A stretch of DNA of 20,375 nucleotides from CAKSNH01 sp964422725. GTDB lineage: Bacteria; Bacillota; Clostridia; UBA1381. The notes under the pieces were generated by a model. The model was not told the DNA's origin. It made no database searches and saw nothing but the letters and a program-made list of their open reading frames with translations. Made by a program: the position numbers and the translations under genes. This document shows, in pieces, positions 5,367 to 13,300 of the stretch. The stretch spans positions 1 to 20,375 of the forward strand of contig CAYRCC010000038.1 of the NCBI GenBank assembly GCA_964422725.1, written 5' to 3'. How positions within the stretch are numbered: the stretch's first letter is position 1; every line of letters begins with the position of its first letter.

Positions 5367-6911
5367 ATGAACAGTAAAAAAACGGCTGTTGAAGTCTATT
5401 TATCTACGGTTTTTAAGTGGGGACTTATTATATTGGTTTGTGCGTGTATGTGCGCAACCGTTACATTCAATACCGAAAAACTGCTTGGGTTATATCCGAC
5501 GGTGCCGTGGACGGCAACAATCGGATTGGGCGTTATGGATACGGTATTTTTTGCCGCCGCGGTTGTTATTGTGAAAACGTCGTTCGATGATGAGGGCTAT
5601 TTGAAAAAGGGCAGACTTACCCTCGGCAAAATATTTTCCGTTGCGGTGCTGGTTGTGCAGTGGAATTATCTGCTGTATATGCTGCCGTCAAGGACATTTT
5701 GGGGATTTTTGTTCTTTTTCCTTATTCTGATGGCGTTCTTTCTGGATATTAAAATGCTGCTTGGGAGCGGCTTGATTTGTATGGCCTCGCTGTTTGTCGG
5801 CTGGTATATAAAGGGCGAGGCACTTATGCCGGTGAAAGATGCATTGTTTGTGACAGATGTGATAATGTGTCTGATTGCTCTGATGCTGTCATTGTCGGGA
5901 CTGGTCATATTTGTATTCTTTGTTGCGCATTTCTTGGTAAATGCAAAGAAAGATGAGCTTGAAAAGAATAACGAGCATATCAGCGGTATACTTGCCGCCG
6001 TGCAGAAACTGTCCGACAAGCTGAACCGTGCCGGACGCACTCTTTTGCAGATTTCCGGCAAGGAGAGCGAGCTGGCGGAAAGACTCGCCGACACAAGCGA
6101 ACAGCTGGTGTCGGGCAGTAACCTGCTGAGCAGCGAAACGGAGAAAAGTATGACAAATCTCAGCGAGCTGAATCAATGGGAAAGTGTTGTAGCCGAGAAT
6201 GTGGAAAAGGTGGAAAGCACATCGGGCAATCTTTTGGAAAAGTCAAGGCAAAACGAAAAGCTTCTTAACGATTTGTCGCTGATTAACAGCGAGGTGTCGC
6301 AGTCAATGGACACTACTATCGGCATAACCGAAAAATTGTCGCAGGCTGTGCGCGAAATCGGTATGACACTGAACATAATCAGCGAAATATCATCTTCCAC
6401 AAATCTGCTTGCGCTGAACGCCTCAATCGAGGCGGCGCGTGCCGGAAACGCCGGCAAAGGTTTTGCCGTAGTGGCGGCGGAGGTCGGCAATCTTGCCAAT
6501 AATACACAAGCCTCGCTCAAGGAAGTGCAGGCGGTTATAGAAAGAGTGGAGAAAAATGTTGCGGACATTACGGCACAGGTCGGCGAAAACTCCGTAAAAT
6601 TAGGAAAGCAAAACGAGTATTTTGCAAATGTTTTCGAGGCAATGAAGGATATGACGGATTTGCTGAATACATCGGTGTCTGCCGTACAGGCTATGAGTGA
6701 TGCTCACAGGCAACAGGCTGAGGTTATAAAAAACACCGTGCAAATCAATCAGGACATTGCACAGAGTATCAGAAACGAAAACGAGCAGTTCGGCGCGATA
6801 AGCGCGATGGCTGAAAGCAACGCCGGAGATACGGTGGAAATTGCCGCACAGGCAAATGCAATAAACGGTATGGTCAGTGAAATGTCAAAGCTTTTAAGCC
6901 GCGGCGAATGA
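5367..6911 (+). CDS. Methyl-accepting chemotaxis-type protein with polytopic membrane domain
   Basis: This 514-residue protein has an N-terminal half with about six hydrophobic segments (residues 15-205) and no sizeable extracellular sensor domain. A long coiled coil follows. The conserved chemoreceptor hairpin tip lies at about 340-377, with STNLLALNASIEAARAG and GKGFAVVAAEVGNLA. No clear HAMP domain separates membrane and signalling parts. Such proteins normally control the CheA kinase through CheW, but no che genes are in the window. Sensing through the membrane domain is inference. I chose the ATG at 5367 because GGAGG lies nine bases upstream; the in-frame ATG at 5331 has none. It is probably transcribed from the promoter at 5139-5167 with a long leader. 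Confidence 0.88.
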   Translation: MNSKKTAVEVYLSTVFKWGLIILVCACMCATVTFNTEKLLGLYPTVPWTATIGLGVMDTVFFAAAVVIVKTSFDDEGYLKKGRLTLGKIFSVAVLVVQWNYLLYMLPSRTFWGFLFFFLILMAFFLDIKMLLGSGLICMASLFVGWYIKGEALMPVKDALFVTDVIMCLIALMLSLSGLVIFVFFVAHFLVNAKKDELEKNNEHISGILAAVQKLSDKLNRAGRTLLQISGKESELAERLADTSEQLVSGSNLLSSETEKSMTNLSELNQWESVVAENVEKVESTSGNLLEKSRQNEKLLNDLSLINSEVSQSMDTTIGITEKLSQAVREIGMTLNIISEISSSTNLLALNASIEAARAGNAGKGFAVVAAEVGNLANNTQASLKEVQAVIERVEKNVADITAQVGENSVKLGKQNEYFANVFEAMKDMTDLLNTSVSAVQAMSDAHRQQAEVIKNTVQINQDIAQSIRNENEQFGAISAMAESNAGDTVEIAAQANAINGMVSEMSKLLSRGE

Positions 6912-6953
6912 TAAGCGGTCTGCAAAAGGCTTGCAAACGGTATACACGCTCGA

Positions 6954-6982
6954 TTGACAAATATACAATTGTATGGTATGAT
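6954..6982 (+). promoter_or_regulatory. Sigma-A promoter of the queuosine-transporter transcript
   Basis: TTGACA (6954-6959) is followed after 17 bases by TATGAT (6977-6982). The start would be near 6989, giving about 160 bases of leader before the first small ORF. Confidence 0.8.
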
Positions 6983-6988
6983 AATTTC

Positions 6989-7147
6989 ATAGGTGCGGCG
7001 CATTGCAAACCGCGCATTGCAAGATGAAACAAAGACAGTTCGTGACCATCCTGTCTTAAAACAAAACTACGGGCAAATTTAATATTTGAAAAGTGTGCCG
7101 TTTCGGCACATTTTCGCCCTGAAGTGAACGGAAGGGAAGAATTATTT
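6989..7147 (+). promoter_or_regulatory. Structured leader, candidate riboswitch or attenuator
   Basis: The leader holds three possible stems. GTGCGG pairs with CCGCGC near 6994-7015. AAGACAG pairs with CTGTCTT around 7033-7058. GGGC (7071) pairs with GCCC (7119) around the terminator-like hairpin at 7094-7110. The 11-mer GCGCATTGCAA is directly repeated with a 14-base period (6998 and 7012). Bacterial queuosine transporters are often controlled by preQ1 riboswitches, but I cannot match this to class I, II or III by eye. Its identity is open. Confidence 0.45.
7094..7114 (+). terminator. Terminator-like hairpin in the leader
   Basis: TGTGCCG and CGGCACA form a 7-bp stem with loop TTT, followed by TTTT. 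Upstream AAAA can extend the stem past one bulged G. It lies 34 bases before a start codon, where an attenuator would sit. Confidence 0.5.
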
Positions 7148-7273
7148 ATGGCAGACCGCAGAAAAAATCCGGTGCAGATAATTAATATGCACACCGGCAC
7201 TGAAATGACGGCATTTTTGACGGACAATACCGCCCCTGACTCCGAAAAGGGAGGATATTGCCGTGAGGAATGA
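7148..7273 (+). CDS. Small 41-residue protein overlapping the transporter start
   Basis: The frame encodes 41 residues beginning MADRRKNPVQIINMHTGTEM and ending GGYCREE. It has no hydrophobic segment or signal peptide, and I recognise no family. A GGAAGGG element lies about 11 bases before the ATG. Its stop (7271-7273) falls inside the first codons of the transporter gene, whose GTG start is at 7263, so the two overlap by 11 bases and translation may be coupled. The transporter's own GGAGG site lies inside this frame. It may encode a small partner, or a regulatory peptide whose translation opens the transporter's start. An untranslated leader segment cannot be excluded. Confidence 0.45.
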   Translation: MADRRKNPVQIINMHTGTEMTAFLTDNTAPDSEKGGYCREE

Positions 7274-7973
7274 ATTATTGCTGATAGGCTCGGTGGGCGT
7301 TATTTACGGGGCGGTGCTTGCGGCGTACCGCATATTCGGCAAGGCGGGACTGTATGTGATGATGGCAGTCGCTACAATTCTTGCGAATATTGAGGTGCTG
7401 ATGCTGATTGACGGTTTCGGAATGGAGCAAACCTTGGGCAACGTTATGTTTGCCTCAACATTTTTGATTACCGATATTTTAAGCGAAAACGAAAGCCGGC
7501 AGAGCGCATCGGCGGCGGTGCGGCTCGGAATATTTACGTCGGTTGTTATGCTGATATTCACGCAGTATTGGCTCTTATACGAGCCGTCGGCAAACGACCG
7601 GGTACAGGTGCATATAAATGCGGTGTTCTCGACTACTCCGCGCGTGCTGGCGGCAAGCTTTTTGGGGTATGTCATATCACAGCGGTTCGACGTGTGGATG
7701 TACCATGCCTGGTGGAATTTCACAACGCGCCGAAGCGGCGATACAAAGCGTTTTCTCTGGCTGAGAAACAACGCCTCAACACTTGTTTCACAGGGGATAA
7801 ATACAGTTATTTTTACATTAACCGCATTTGCCGGACGATACGACAGGCAGATGCTTATATCGGTTATGCTGTCAAGCTATGTCATTTACATATTTACGAG
7901 TCTGCTCGACACTCCGGCTGTCTATTTAGCGAGAGCTATGAAACAGCGCGGTGCGGCAGGCAGAGATTTATAA
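7263..7973 (+). CDS. yhhQ: Queuosine precursor transporter (YhhQ/VUT family)
   Basis: This 236-residue membrane protein has about six hydrophobic segments and belongs to the DUF165/VUT family that imports preQ0, preQ1 or queuine for tRNA modification. By-eye landmarks are FLITDILSEN (68-77), RVLAASFLGYVISQRFDVWMYH (near 127-148) and WLRNNASTLVSQGINTVIF (near 166-184). These correspond to the acidic, LGQ-LDV and ASTL segments of Escherichia coli YhhQ. The GTG start at 7263 is supported by GGAGG eight bases upstream. The start overlaps the end of a 41-residue ORF. It follows its own promoter and a structured leader, suggesting ligand-responsive control. No queuosine synthesis gene is nearby, which would fit a salvage strategy. 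Confidence 0.85.
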   Translation: MRNELLLIGSVGVIYGAVLAAYRIFGKAGLYVMMAVATILANIEVLMLIDGFGMEQTLGNVMFASTFLITDILSENESRQSASAAVRLGIFTSVVMLIFTQYWLLYEPSANDRVQVHINAVFSTTPRVLAASFLGYVISQRFDVWMYHAWWNFTTRRSGDTKRFLWLRNNASTLVSQGINTVIFTLTAFAGRYDRQMLISVMLSSYVIYIFTSLLDTPAVYLARAMKQRGAAGRDL

Positions 7974-7980
7974 TGCAAAA

Positions 7981-8014
7981 AAAACGGTGATGTTCGCGAG
8001 AATATTGCCGTTTT
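7981..8014 (+). terminator. Weak terminator candidate after the transporter
   Basis: AAAACGG pairs with CCGTTTT across a 20-base loop, ending in TTTTGTG, eight bases after the transporter stop. The wide loop makes it a weak candidate. Confidence 0.4.
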
Positions 8015-8056
8015 GTGCATAGTGCGGCGGCACAGTGTTTTCGGGAGTGTTTAAAA

Positions 8057-9439
8057 ATGGAGCAAAAAAACGACTTTTCAAAAGGCGCGGTACACAAGTG
8101 CATAATCGCACAGGCAATACCGCTTACGGTTGCACAGCTTGTGCAGCTGCTTTACAATGTGGTTGACAGGATATATATAGGGCATATGAGCGTGGGGAGC
8201 AGTATCGCGCTGACAGGCGTGGGACTGACGTTTCCTATAGTTACGCTGATTATGGCATTTACCGCGCTGTTCGGTATGGGCGGTGTCCCGCTGTTTGCTA
8301 TGGCGCGCGGTGCGGCGAAAGACGAAAGGGCGGCGGACATAATGTCAACGTCGTTTGTATTGCTGACGGTGAGTGCGGTTGTTTTGACGGTGCTCGGATA
8401 CGTATTCTGCCGACCGATACTGTTTTTGTTCGGAGCGAGCGAGGAGTCGTTTGTATACGCAAAGCAATATCTGGACATATACCTTGCCGGAACGGTATTT
8501 TCAATGCTTACAACGGGGCTTAACGGGTATATAAACGCTCAGGGTTTTCCGAGGATAGGTATGATTTCGGTTATACTGGGCGCGGCGGTAAATATTATTT
8601 TAGACCCGATATTCATATTCTTGTTCGATATGGGAGTTTCGGGTGCGGCGGCGGCGACGGTTATAAGTCAGGCGGCATCGGCGGTGTGGATTATGAGCTT
8701 TTTGCTTGGGAAAAAGGCTGCAGTTTCGCTGAAATTGAAAAATGTACGTATTGACATAAAAATTATAAAAGACATCTTCAAGCTCGGAATGTCAAACTTT
8801 ATTATGCAGGGTACAAACTGCGTTGTACAAGCGGTTTGCAACGCCACACTGCAAAATTACGGCGGCGACATTTATGTCGGAGTTATGACGGTGGCAAATT
8901 CGGTGCGCGAAATGTTTATGCTGCCGGTAAGCGGAATTGTAAACGGCGCACAGCCGGTTATCAGCTACAATTACGGTGCGGGGGAATATTCGAGAGCAAA
9001 ATCGGGAATAAAATTTAATACAATACTGGGTTCGGCGTATACACTGGCGGCTTGGATTTTGATTATTGCATTTCCCAAATTCTGGTTTGTTATATTTTCG
9101 GACGATGTTCAGACTATGTATGTCGGAGTCGACGCGCTGAAAATGTATTTTTTCGGCTTTGTGTTTATGGCGTTCCAGTTTTCGGGACAATCGGCGTTTC
9201 AGGCGATGGGAGATGCAAAGCACGCCATATTTTTCTCGCTTTTGCGAAAAGCCGTAATAGTAGTACCGCTGACACTGCTTTTGCCTAAAATAGGCTTTGG
9301 GGTGTCTGGAGTATTTTTGGCTGAACCCATATCCAATATAATAGGCGGCTTGGCATGTTATCTGACAATGCGCTTTACGGTGTATAAGAGTCTGGACGGG
9401 GACAGCCGCACCAAAGCACGGATAGGAGGAAAGCCATGA
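8057..9439 (+). CDS. MATE family efflux transporter (MepA-like)
   Basis: This 460-residue protein has twelve predicted membrane segments in two similar halves. It is a cation-coupled multidrug or toxin exporter in the inner membrane. The start region reads AIPLTVAQLVQLLYNVVDRIYIG, with the asparagine-valine-valine-aspartate of the MepA branch. NAQGFPRIGMISVILGAAVN and LDPIFIFLFDMGVSGAA follow, both typical of this clade. I chose the ATG at 8057 because GGGAG lies nine bases upstream; the in-frame ATG at 8015 has no site. The stop codon overlaps the start of the AlkD-like gene (ATGA at 9436-9439), so the two are translationally coupled. The substrate cannot be inferred. Confidence 0.92.
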   Translation: MEQKNDFSKGAVHKCIIAQAIPLTVAQLVQLLYNVVDRIYIGHMSVGSSIALTGVGLTFPIVTLIMAFTALFGMGGVPLFAMARGAAKDERAADIMSTSFVLLTVSAVVLTVLGYVFCRPILFLFGASEESFVYAKQYLDIYLAGTVFSMLTTGLNGYINAQGFPRIGMISVILGAAVNIILDPIFIFLFDMGVSGAAAATVISQAASAVWIMSFLLGKKAAVSLKLKNVRIDIKIIKDIFKLGMSNFIMQGTNCVVQAVCNATLQNYGGDIYVGVMTVANSVREMFMLPVSGIVNGAQPVISYNYGAGEYSRAKSGIKFNTILGSAYTLAAWILIIAFPKFWFVIFSDDVQTMYVGVDALKMYFFGFVFMAFQFSGQSAFQAMGDAKHAIFFSLLRKAVIVVPLTLLLPKIGFGVSGVFLAEPISNIIGGLACYLTMRFTVYKSLDGDSRTKARIGGKP

Positions 9440-10116
9440 CGGATTTACAGAAACGGCTTTTTAAAATGCGGGACGAGAAGTATAAGCTGTTTCAGGCAAA
9501 ACTTATTCCGACAGTCAAACCGCAGACGATAATAGGCGTGCGCACGCCGGCTATACGCAAATTGGCAAAGGAGTTTTTCAAAAACGGCGATTGGGAGTCG
9601 TTTTTGAACGAGCTGCCGCACGAATATTTTGAGGAAAACAATATTCACGCGTTTGTGATAGAGTGTATTAAGGATTTTGACGAAGCAATCGCATACACCG
9701 AAAAGTTTTTACCGTACATCGACAACTGGGCAACCTGTGATATGTTTGTTCCCAAGACATTTAAAAACAACCCCGACCGCCTGTATGCACATATATGCAG
9801 ATGGTTGGACTCGGAGCGGACGTATACTGTGCGCTATGCGGTAAAAATGCTGATGAGCCTGTATCTCGGCGGCAATTTCAGGAACGAATACGCATATCGA
9901 GTGTCGTGTATCAAAACGGAGGAGTATTACGTTCAAACGGCGGCGGCTTGGTATTTTGCGACCGCGCTTTCAAAGCAATACGACGCGGTTATAGGATATA
10001 TAGCCGATTTTCGGCTTGATAAAAGTATTCACAATATGGCAATTCAAAAGGCAGTCGAAAGCAGACTGATTAATGCGGACACGAAGGAGTATTTGAAAAG
10101 CCTTAAAATAAAGTAA
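9436..10116 (+). CDS. AlkD-like DNA alkylation repair protein
   Basis: This 226-residue all-helical protein is of the HEAT-like AlkD family, DNA glycosylases that remove bulky or cationic alkylated bases. The sequence NWATCD places Trp98 and Asp102 four apart, as are Trp109 and catalytic Asp113 of Bacillus cereus AlkD. Arg133 in TVRYAVKML may match the AlkD arginine at 148. The segment GVRTPAIRKLAKE (34-46) is the typical N-terminal family motif. GGAGG lies six bases before the ATG, which overlaps the MATE stop by four bases. Coupling to an exporter suggests a shared response to toxic compounds, which is inference. Catalytic activity has not been shown for all members of this short branch. 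Confidence 0.88.
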   Translation: MTDLQKRLFKMRDEKYKLFQAKLIPTVKPQTIIGVRTPAIRKLAKEFFKNGDWESFLNELPHEYFEENNIHAFVIECIKDFDEAIAYTEKFLPYIDNWATCDMFVPKTFKNNPDRLYAHICRWLDSERTYTVRYAVKMLMSLYLGGNFRNEYAYRVSCIKTEEYYVQTAAAWYFATALSKQYDAVIGYIADFRLDKSIHNMAIQKAVESRLINADTKEYLKSLKIK

Positions 10117-10155
10117 AATACATTTAACGATAAAATATTATTGGGAGGATTAAAA

Positions 10156-10980
10156 ATGAGTGAAAATTGTACACATAACTGTGAAACATGCGGCGAAAAT
10201 TGCAGTGAAAGAACGGCGGAAAGCTTTTTGGCAAAACCGCATGAGCTGAGCAGTATCAAAAAGGTAATAGGCGTGGTAAGCGGAAAGGGCGGAGTAGGCA
10301 AAAGTCTGATAACGTCAATGCTTGCGGTGATGTCACAGCGCCGAGGCTGTTCGACAGCCGTAATGGACGCGGACATAACAGGCCCGTCGATACCTAAAGC
10401 ATTCGGACTTACCGAGCGTGCCGGAATGTGCGAGATAGGCTTGTATCCGGTAAAATCCAAAACCGGAATAGATATTATGTCGCTGAATCTGCTTACCGAA
10501 AACGAAACCGACCCTGTAATATGGCGCGGTCCGGTTATAGGCGGTACGGTAAAGCAGTTTTGGACGGACGTAATATGGAATGACGTTGATTATATGTTTA
10601 TTGATATGCCGCCGGGTACGGGCGACGTACCGCTGACGGTGTTTCAGTCGATACCGGTTGACGGGATTGTAATAGTGACGACACCTCAGGAGCTGGTGGG
10701 TATGATTGTTGAAAAAGCGGTAAATATGGCAAAACTGATGAATATACCGGTACTTGCTTTGGTGGAAAATATGAGCTGGCTGGAGTGTCCGGACTGCGGA
10801 AAGCAAATTAAGGTGTTCGGCGAAAGCCATATTGACGAAATCGCTGAAAAACACGGCATCGACACCGTTGCAAAACTGCCGATGGACGTTAATACGGCAA
10901 AGCTGTGTGACGACGGCGACATAGAAAGTATAAATACGGATTTGCTTGAAGGTATACTCGACAGGATTATGAGCTTGTAA
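10156..10980 (+). CDS. mrp: Mrp/NBP35-type iron-sulfur carrier ATPase
   Basis: This 274-residue P-loop NTPase of the MinD/Mrp family is proposed to carry iron-sulfur clusters to target proteins in the cytoplasm. An N-terminal cluster motif CX3CX2CX3C (Cys5, 9, 12, 16) precedes a deviant Walker A at 43-50 (GKGGVGKS). DADITGPSIPKAFG follows, then the Walker B region FIDMPPGTGDVPLT (about 148-161). A CxxC (Cys211, Cys214) matches the dimer-interface cluster site of the family. The extra N-terminal cysteines resemble NBP35 and are common in anaerobes. The ATG at 10156 has GGAGGA six bases upstream. It lies 39 bases after the AlkD-like gene and could be read from the same transcript. Confidence 0.93.
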   Translation: MSENCTHNCETCGENCSERTAESFLAKPHELSSIKKVIGVVSGKGGVGKSLITSMLAVMSQRRGCSTAVMDADITGPSIPKAFGLTERAGMCEIGLYPVKSKTGIDIMSLNLLTENETDPVIWRGPVIGGTVKQFWTDVIWNDVDYMFIDMPPGTGDVPLTVFQSIPVDGIVIVTTPQELVGMIVEKAVNMAKLMNIPVLALVENMSWLECPDCGKQIKVFGESHIDEIAEKHGIDTVAKLPMDVNTAKLCDDGDIESINTDLLEGILDRIMSL

Positions 10981-11003
10981 AAAGCAAAATACGCTTTGCG
11001 GCG

Positions 11004-11024
11004 GCGGGGATAACCATTCCCCGC
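11004..11024 (+). terminator. Hairpin after mrp, possible terminator
   Basis: GCGGGGA and TCCCCGC form a GC-rich 7-bp stem with a 7-base loop, 24 bases after the mrp stop. The following TGTCGGTTTGTAT is only modestly T-rich. Confidence 0.5.
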
Positions 11025-11154
11025 TGTCGGTTTGTATAACGCGGTGCTTTGCGGCGTTTGTCCGAAAATGTGCCGCTGCTTTAGGTCATTTTGCCCAAAA
11101 TCACACTCAAATCAATTCATATTTTAGATTAACATACATTTTCCTAAAAAAAAC

Positions 11155-11183
11155 TTGAAATATTATATAAAATAGATTAAAAT
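11155..11183 (+). promoter_or_regulatory. Probable glmS promoter
   Basis: TTGAAA (11155-11160) and TAAAAT (11178-11183) lie 17 bases apart in an A/T-rich tract. The leader to the glmS start at 11293 would be about 100 bases. Confidence 0.6.
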
Positions 11184-11292
11184 ATATCTGATATAGTACA
11201 GACAATAGGATTTCCACTTTTTGAAAGGCTTGTCGACATTTTGCCGACAGTCTTATTTAATAAATACATATTCTGAAACGGAGGATTTAATT

Positions 11293-13119
11293 ATGTGCGG
11301 TATTGTTGGATATATCGGTTCAAATCAGGCGGCTCCTATACTGCTTGAGGGACTTTCAAAACTGGAGTACAGAGGTTATGACTCGGCAGGCGTTGCGGTT
11401 ATAAACGACGGCGGCATCGAAATCGCCAAAACACGCGGCAGACTTGCAAATCTTTCGGATAAAATCGACGGCGGAAAATCCATATCCGGAACCGTCGGTA
11501 TAGGTCATACGCGCTGGGCAACTCACGGCGAACCGTCAGACGTTAATTCGCATCCGCATTTGTCGTCATCGGGTAAATTTGCGGTTGTGCATAACGGAAT
11601 TATCGAAAATTACATTCCGCTGAAAAAGCGTCTTATCGACAAAGGCTTTGAGTTTGTTTCCGAAACCGACACAGAGGTTATCGCGCACCTTTTTGAGTAT
11701 TACTACAAAGGCGACCTGCTTGAGGCTATGACAAAGGTTATACACAGAGTCGAGGGGTCGTATGCTATAGGTATTCTGTGTGCGGACTATCCGGAGCAGT
11801 TTATAGCGGTGAGAAAAGCCAGCCCTATGATTGTAGGTCTTGCCGACGGCGAAAACTTTATTGCCTCCGACGTTACCGCGATATTGAAGCATACAAAAAA
11901 TGTATACTATCTTGAGGACAATGAAATAGTCGTTTTAACCAAGGACAATGTAAAGGTTTACAACACAGACAAAGAAGAAATTCAAAAAGAAGTGTTTACG
12001 GTTGACTGGGACGTATCGGCGGCTGAAAAGGGCGGTTATGAACATTTTATGTTCAAGGAAATTATGGAACAGCCCAAAGCAATCCGCGACACCGTAAGTC
12101 CGCGTATCAAAGACGGCAAAATCGTGCTTGACGATATTTCTCTTACGGCAGACGATTTGAAAAAATACAAAAAAATCCATATTGTTGCGTGCGGCAGTGC
12201 GTACCACGTGGGCGTTGTCGGCAAATACATTATAGAAAAGCTGACCAGACTTCCGGTAGAGGTTGACGTTGCATCGGAGTTTCGTTACCGCGACCCTATC
12301 CTTGACAGCGACAGCCTTGTAATCGCGATAAGCCAGTCCGGCGAAACAGCCGACACAAAGGCGGCGGTTGAGGAGGCAAAGGCAAGAGGTGCGCGTGTGC
12401 TGTCGATTGTAAATGTTGTGGGAAGTGCAATTGCCAATGCGTCGGACGACGTTATTTATACGTGGGCAGGACCGGAAATTGCCGTTGCCACTACGAAAGC
12501 CTACAGCACTCAGCTCTCGGTAATTTACCTTATTGCCATATATATGGCGGATAAACTGGGCAAAATTTCAAAAGAGGAATACAGTACTCTGGTAAAGGAA
12601 ATCGAGGCACTTCCGGAAAAAATCGAAAAGATACTCGAATCGAAGGACGATTTGCAGTATTTTGCATCGAAATTCTACTCAAGTCAGAGTATATTCTTTA
12701 TCGGACGAAATCTTGACTATGCCGTTGCGCTTGAGGGTTCGCTGAAACTGAAAGAGATTTCGTATATTCACTCCGAGGCGTACGCCGCAGGCGAGCTGAA
12801 ACACGGCACTATCTCCCTTATCGAGGACGGTACGCTGGTTGTCGCTCTTGCAACGGGCGAGGAGCTTTACGAAAAGACAATAAGCAATGTTAAGGAGGTT
12901 AAAGCGCGCGGCGCGGTTGTTTTGGGTATTACCGCCGAAAACAGAGAACACTTTGATGAGGCGGCGGACTTTGTTGTCAAAATCCCGACGGCTCACGAGC
13001 TTATATTGCCGTCGCTTACGGTTATTCCGCTGCAGCTGTTCGGCTATTATGTTGCCGCATTGAAAGGCTGTGACATCGACAAGCCGAGAAACCTTGCAAA
13101 ATCGGTTACCGTTGAATAA
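11293..13119 (+). CDS. glmS: Glutamine--fructose-6-phosphate aminotransferase (isomerising)
   Basis: This 608-residue cytoplasmic enzyme makes glucosamine 6-phosphate from fructose 6-phosphate and glutamine, the first step toward UDP-GlcNAc and peptidoglycan. The mature N-terminus begins with nucleophilic Cys2 in MCGIVGYIG. The glutaminase domain continues through YRGYDSAG, HTRWATHGEPSDVNSHPH and HNGIIENY to about residue 220. Two SIS sugar-isomerase domains follow, with CGSAYHVG and ISQSGETADT as markers. The C-terminus PRNLAKSVTVE is the canonical one. Length matches the family. GGAGG lies nine bases before the ATG. No glmS ribozyme is recognisable upstream, so control may differ from the Bacillus pattern. 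A wall-lipid flippase gene follows. Confidence 0.97.
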   Translation: MCGIVGYIGSNQAAPILLEGLSKLEYRGYDSAGVAVINDGGIEIAKTRGRLANLSDKIDGGKSISGTVGIGHTRWATHGEPSDVNSHPHLSSSGKFAVVHNGIIENYIPLKKRLIDKGFEFVSETDTEVIAHLFEYYYKGDLLEAMTKVIHRVEGSYAIGILCADYPEQFIAVRKASPMIVGLADGENFIASDVTAILKHTKNVYYLEDNEIVVLTKDNVKVYNTDKEEIQKEVFTVDWDVSAAEKGGYEHFMFKEIMEQPKAIRDTVSPRIKDGKIVLDDISLTADDLKKYKKIHIVACGSAYHVGVVGKYIIEKLTRLPVEVDVASEFRYRDPILDSDSLVIAISQSGETADTKAAVEEAKARGARVLSIVNVVGSAIANASDDVIYTWAGPEIAVATTKAYSTQLSVIYLIAIYMADKLGKISKEEYSTLVKEIEALPEKIEKILESKDDLQYFASKFYSSQSIFFIGRNLDYAVALEGSLKLKEISYIHSEAYAAGELKHGTISLIEDGTLVVALATGEELYEKTISNVKEVKARGAVVLGITAENREHFDEAADFVVKIPTAHELILPSLTVIPLQLFGYYVAALKGCDIDKPRNLAKSVTVE

Positions 13120-13140
13120 TTTGGATATTTATTGATATGA

Positions 13141-13166
13141 TGAGGCTGTAAATTATTACAGCCTCA
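13141..13166 (+). repeat. Perfect hairpin after glmS
   Basis: TGAGGCTGTAA and TTACAGCCTCA form an 11-bp perfect stem with a 4-base loop, 21 bases after the glmS stop. No T run follows, so it may stabilise the 3' end of the message. Confidence 0.65.
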
Positions 13167-13212
13167 GATTGTCGGCAGACTCAAATCTGTTTGTGAGTTT
13201 TCGGCAGTCCGC

Positions 13213-13234
13213 GCCGGCAGACAGCCGGCTTTTT
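13213..13234 (+). terminator. glmS terminator
   Basis: GCCGGC, loop AGACA, GCCGGC and then TTTTT make a compact intrinsic terminator about 95 bases after the glmS stop and 67 bases before the next start codon. Confidence 0.75.
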
Positions 13235-13243
13235 ATGAATATT

Positions 13244-13267
13244 TTGCCGACAGCTTTGCTGCGGCAA
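13244..13267 (+). repeat. Second hairpin ahead of the flippase gene
   Basis: TTGCCG and CAG pair with CTG and CGGCAA around one bulged A, with loop CTTTG. A run of seven T begins about seven bases later. It may be a second terminator or an attenuator. No promoter is evident between it and the gene at 13301. Confidence 0.5.
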
Positions 13268-13300
13268 ACGACTATTTTTTTATTTGGAAAGGAACTTATT

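Larger units (their letters stand above)
10981..11292. other. Gap between mrp and glmS
   Basis: The 312 bases hold the mrp hairpin near its left end, a GCGGC/GCCGC stem (11051-11076), an imperfect palindrome near 11087-11103 and the glmS promoter and leader on the right. I looked for the glmS ribozyme core and did not find it. The leader shows only a 5-bp stem, TGTCG/CGACA at 11231-11249. Confidence 0.5.

Noticed and set aside
6989..7022. Lysine riboswitch suggested by AGGTGCG near the start of the leader
   Set aside because: The other conserved lysine-riboswitch segments are absent, and the downstream gene is not a lysine gene.
9795..10019. 74-codon frame inside the AlkD-like gene, and similar long frames opposite sigF, yitT and the radical SAM gene
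   Set aside because: They overlap genes with clear family motifs in another frame and have no ribosome binding sites.
11238..11250. 13-mer ATTTTGCCGACAG shared by the glmS and flippase leaders (13241-13253), with a 12-base match at 4895-4906
   Set aside because: A few 13-base matches are expected by chance between 20-kb strands, and the surroundings do not align.
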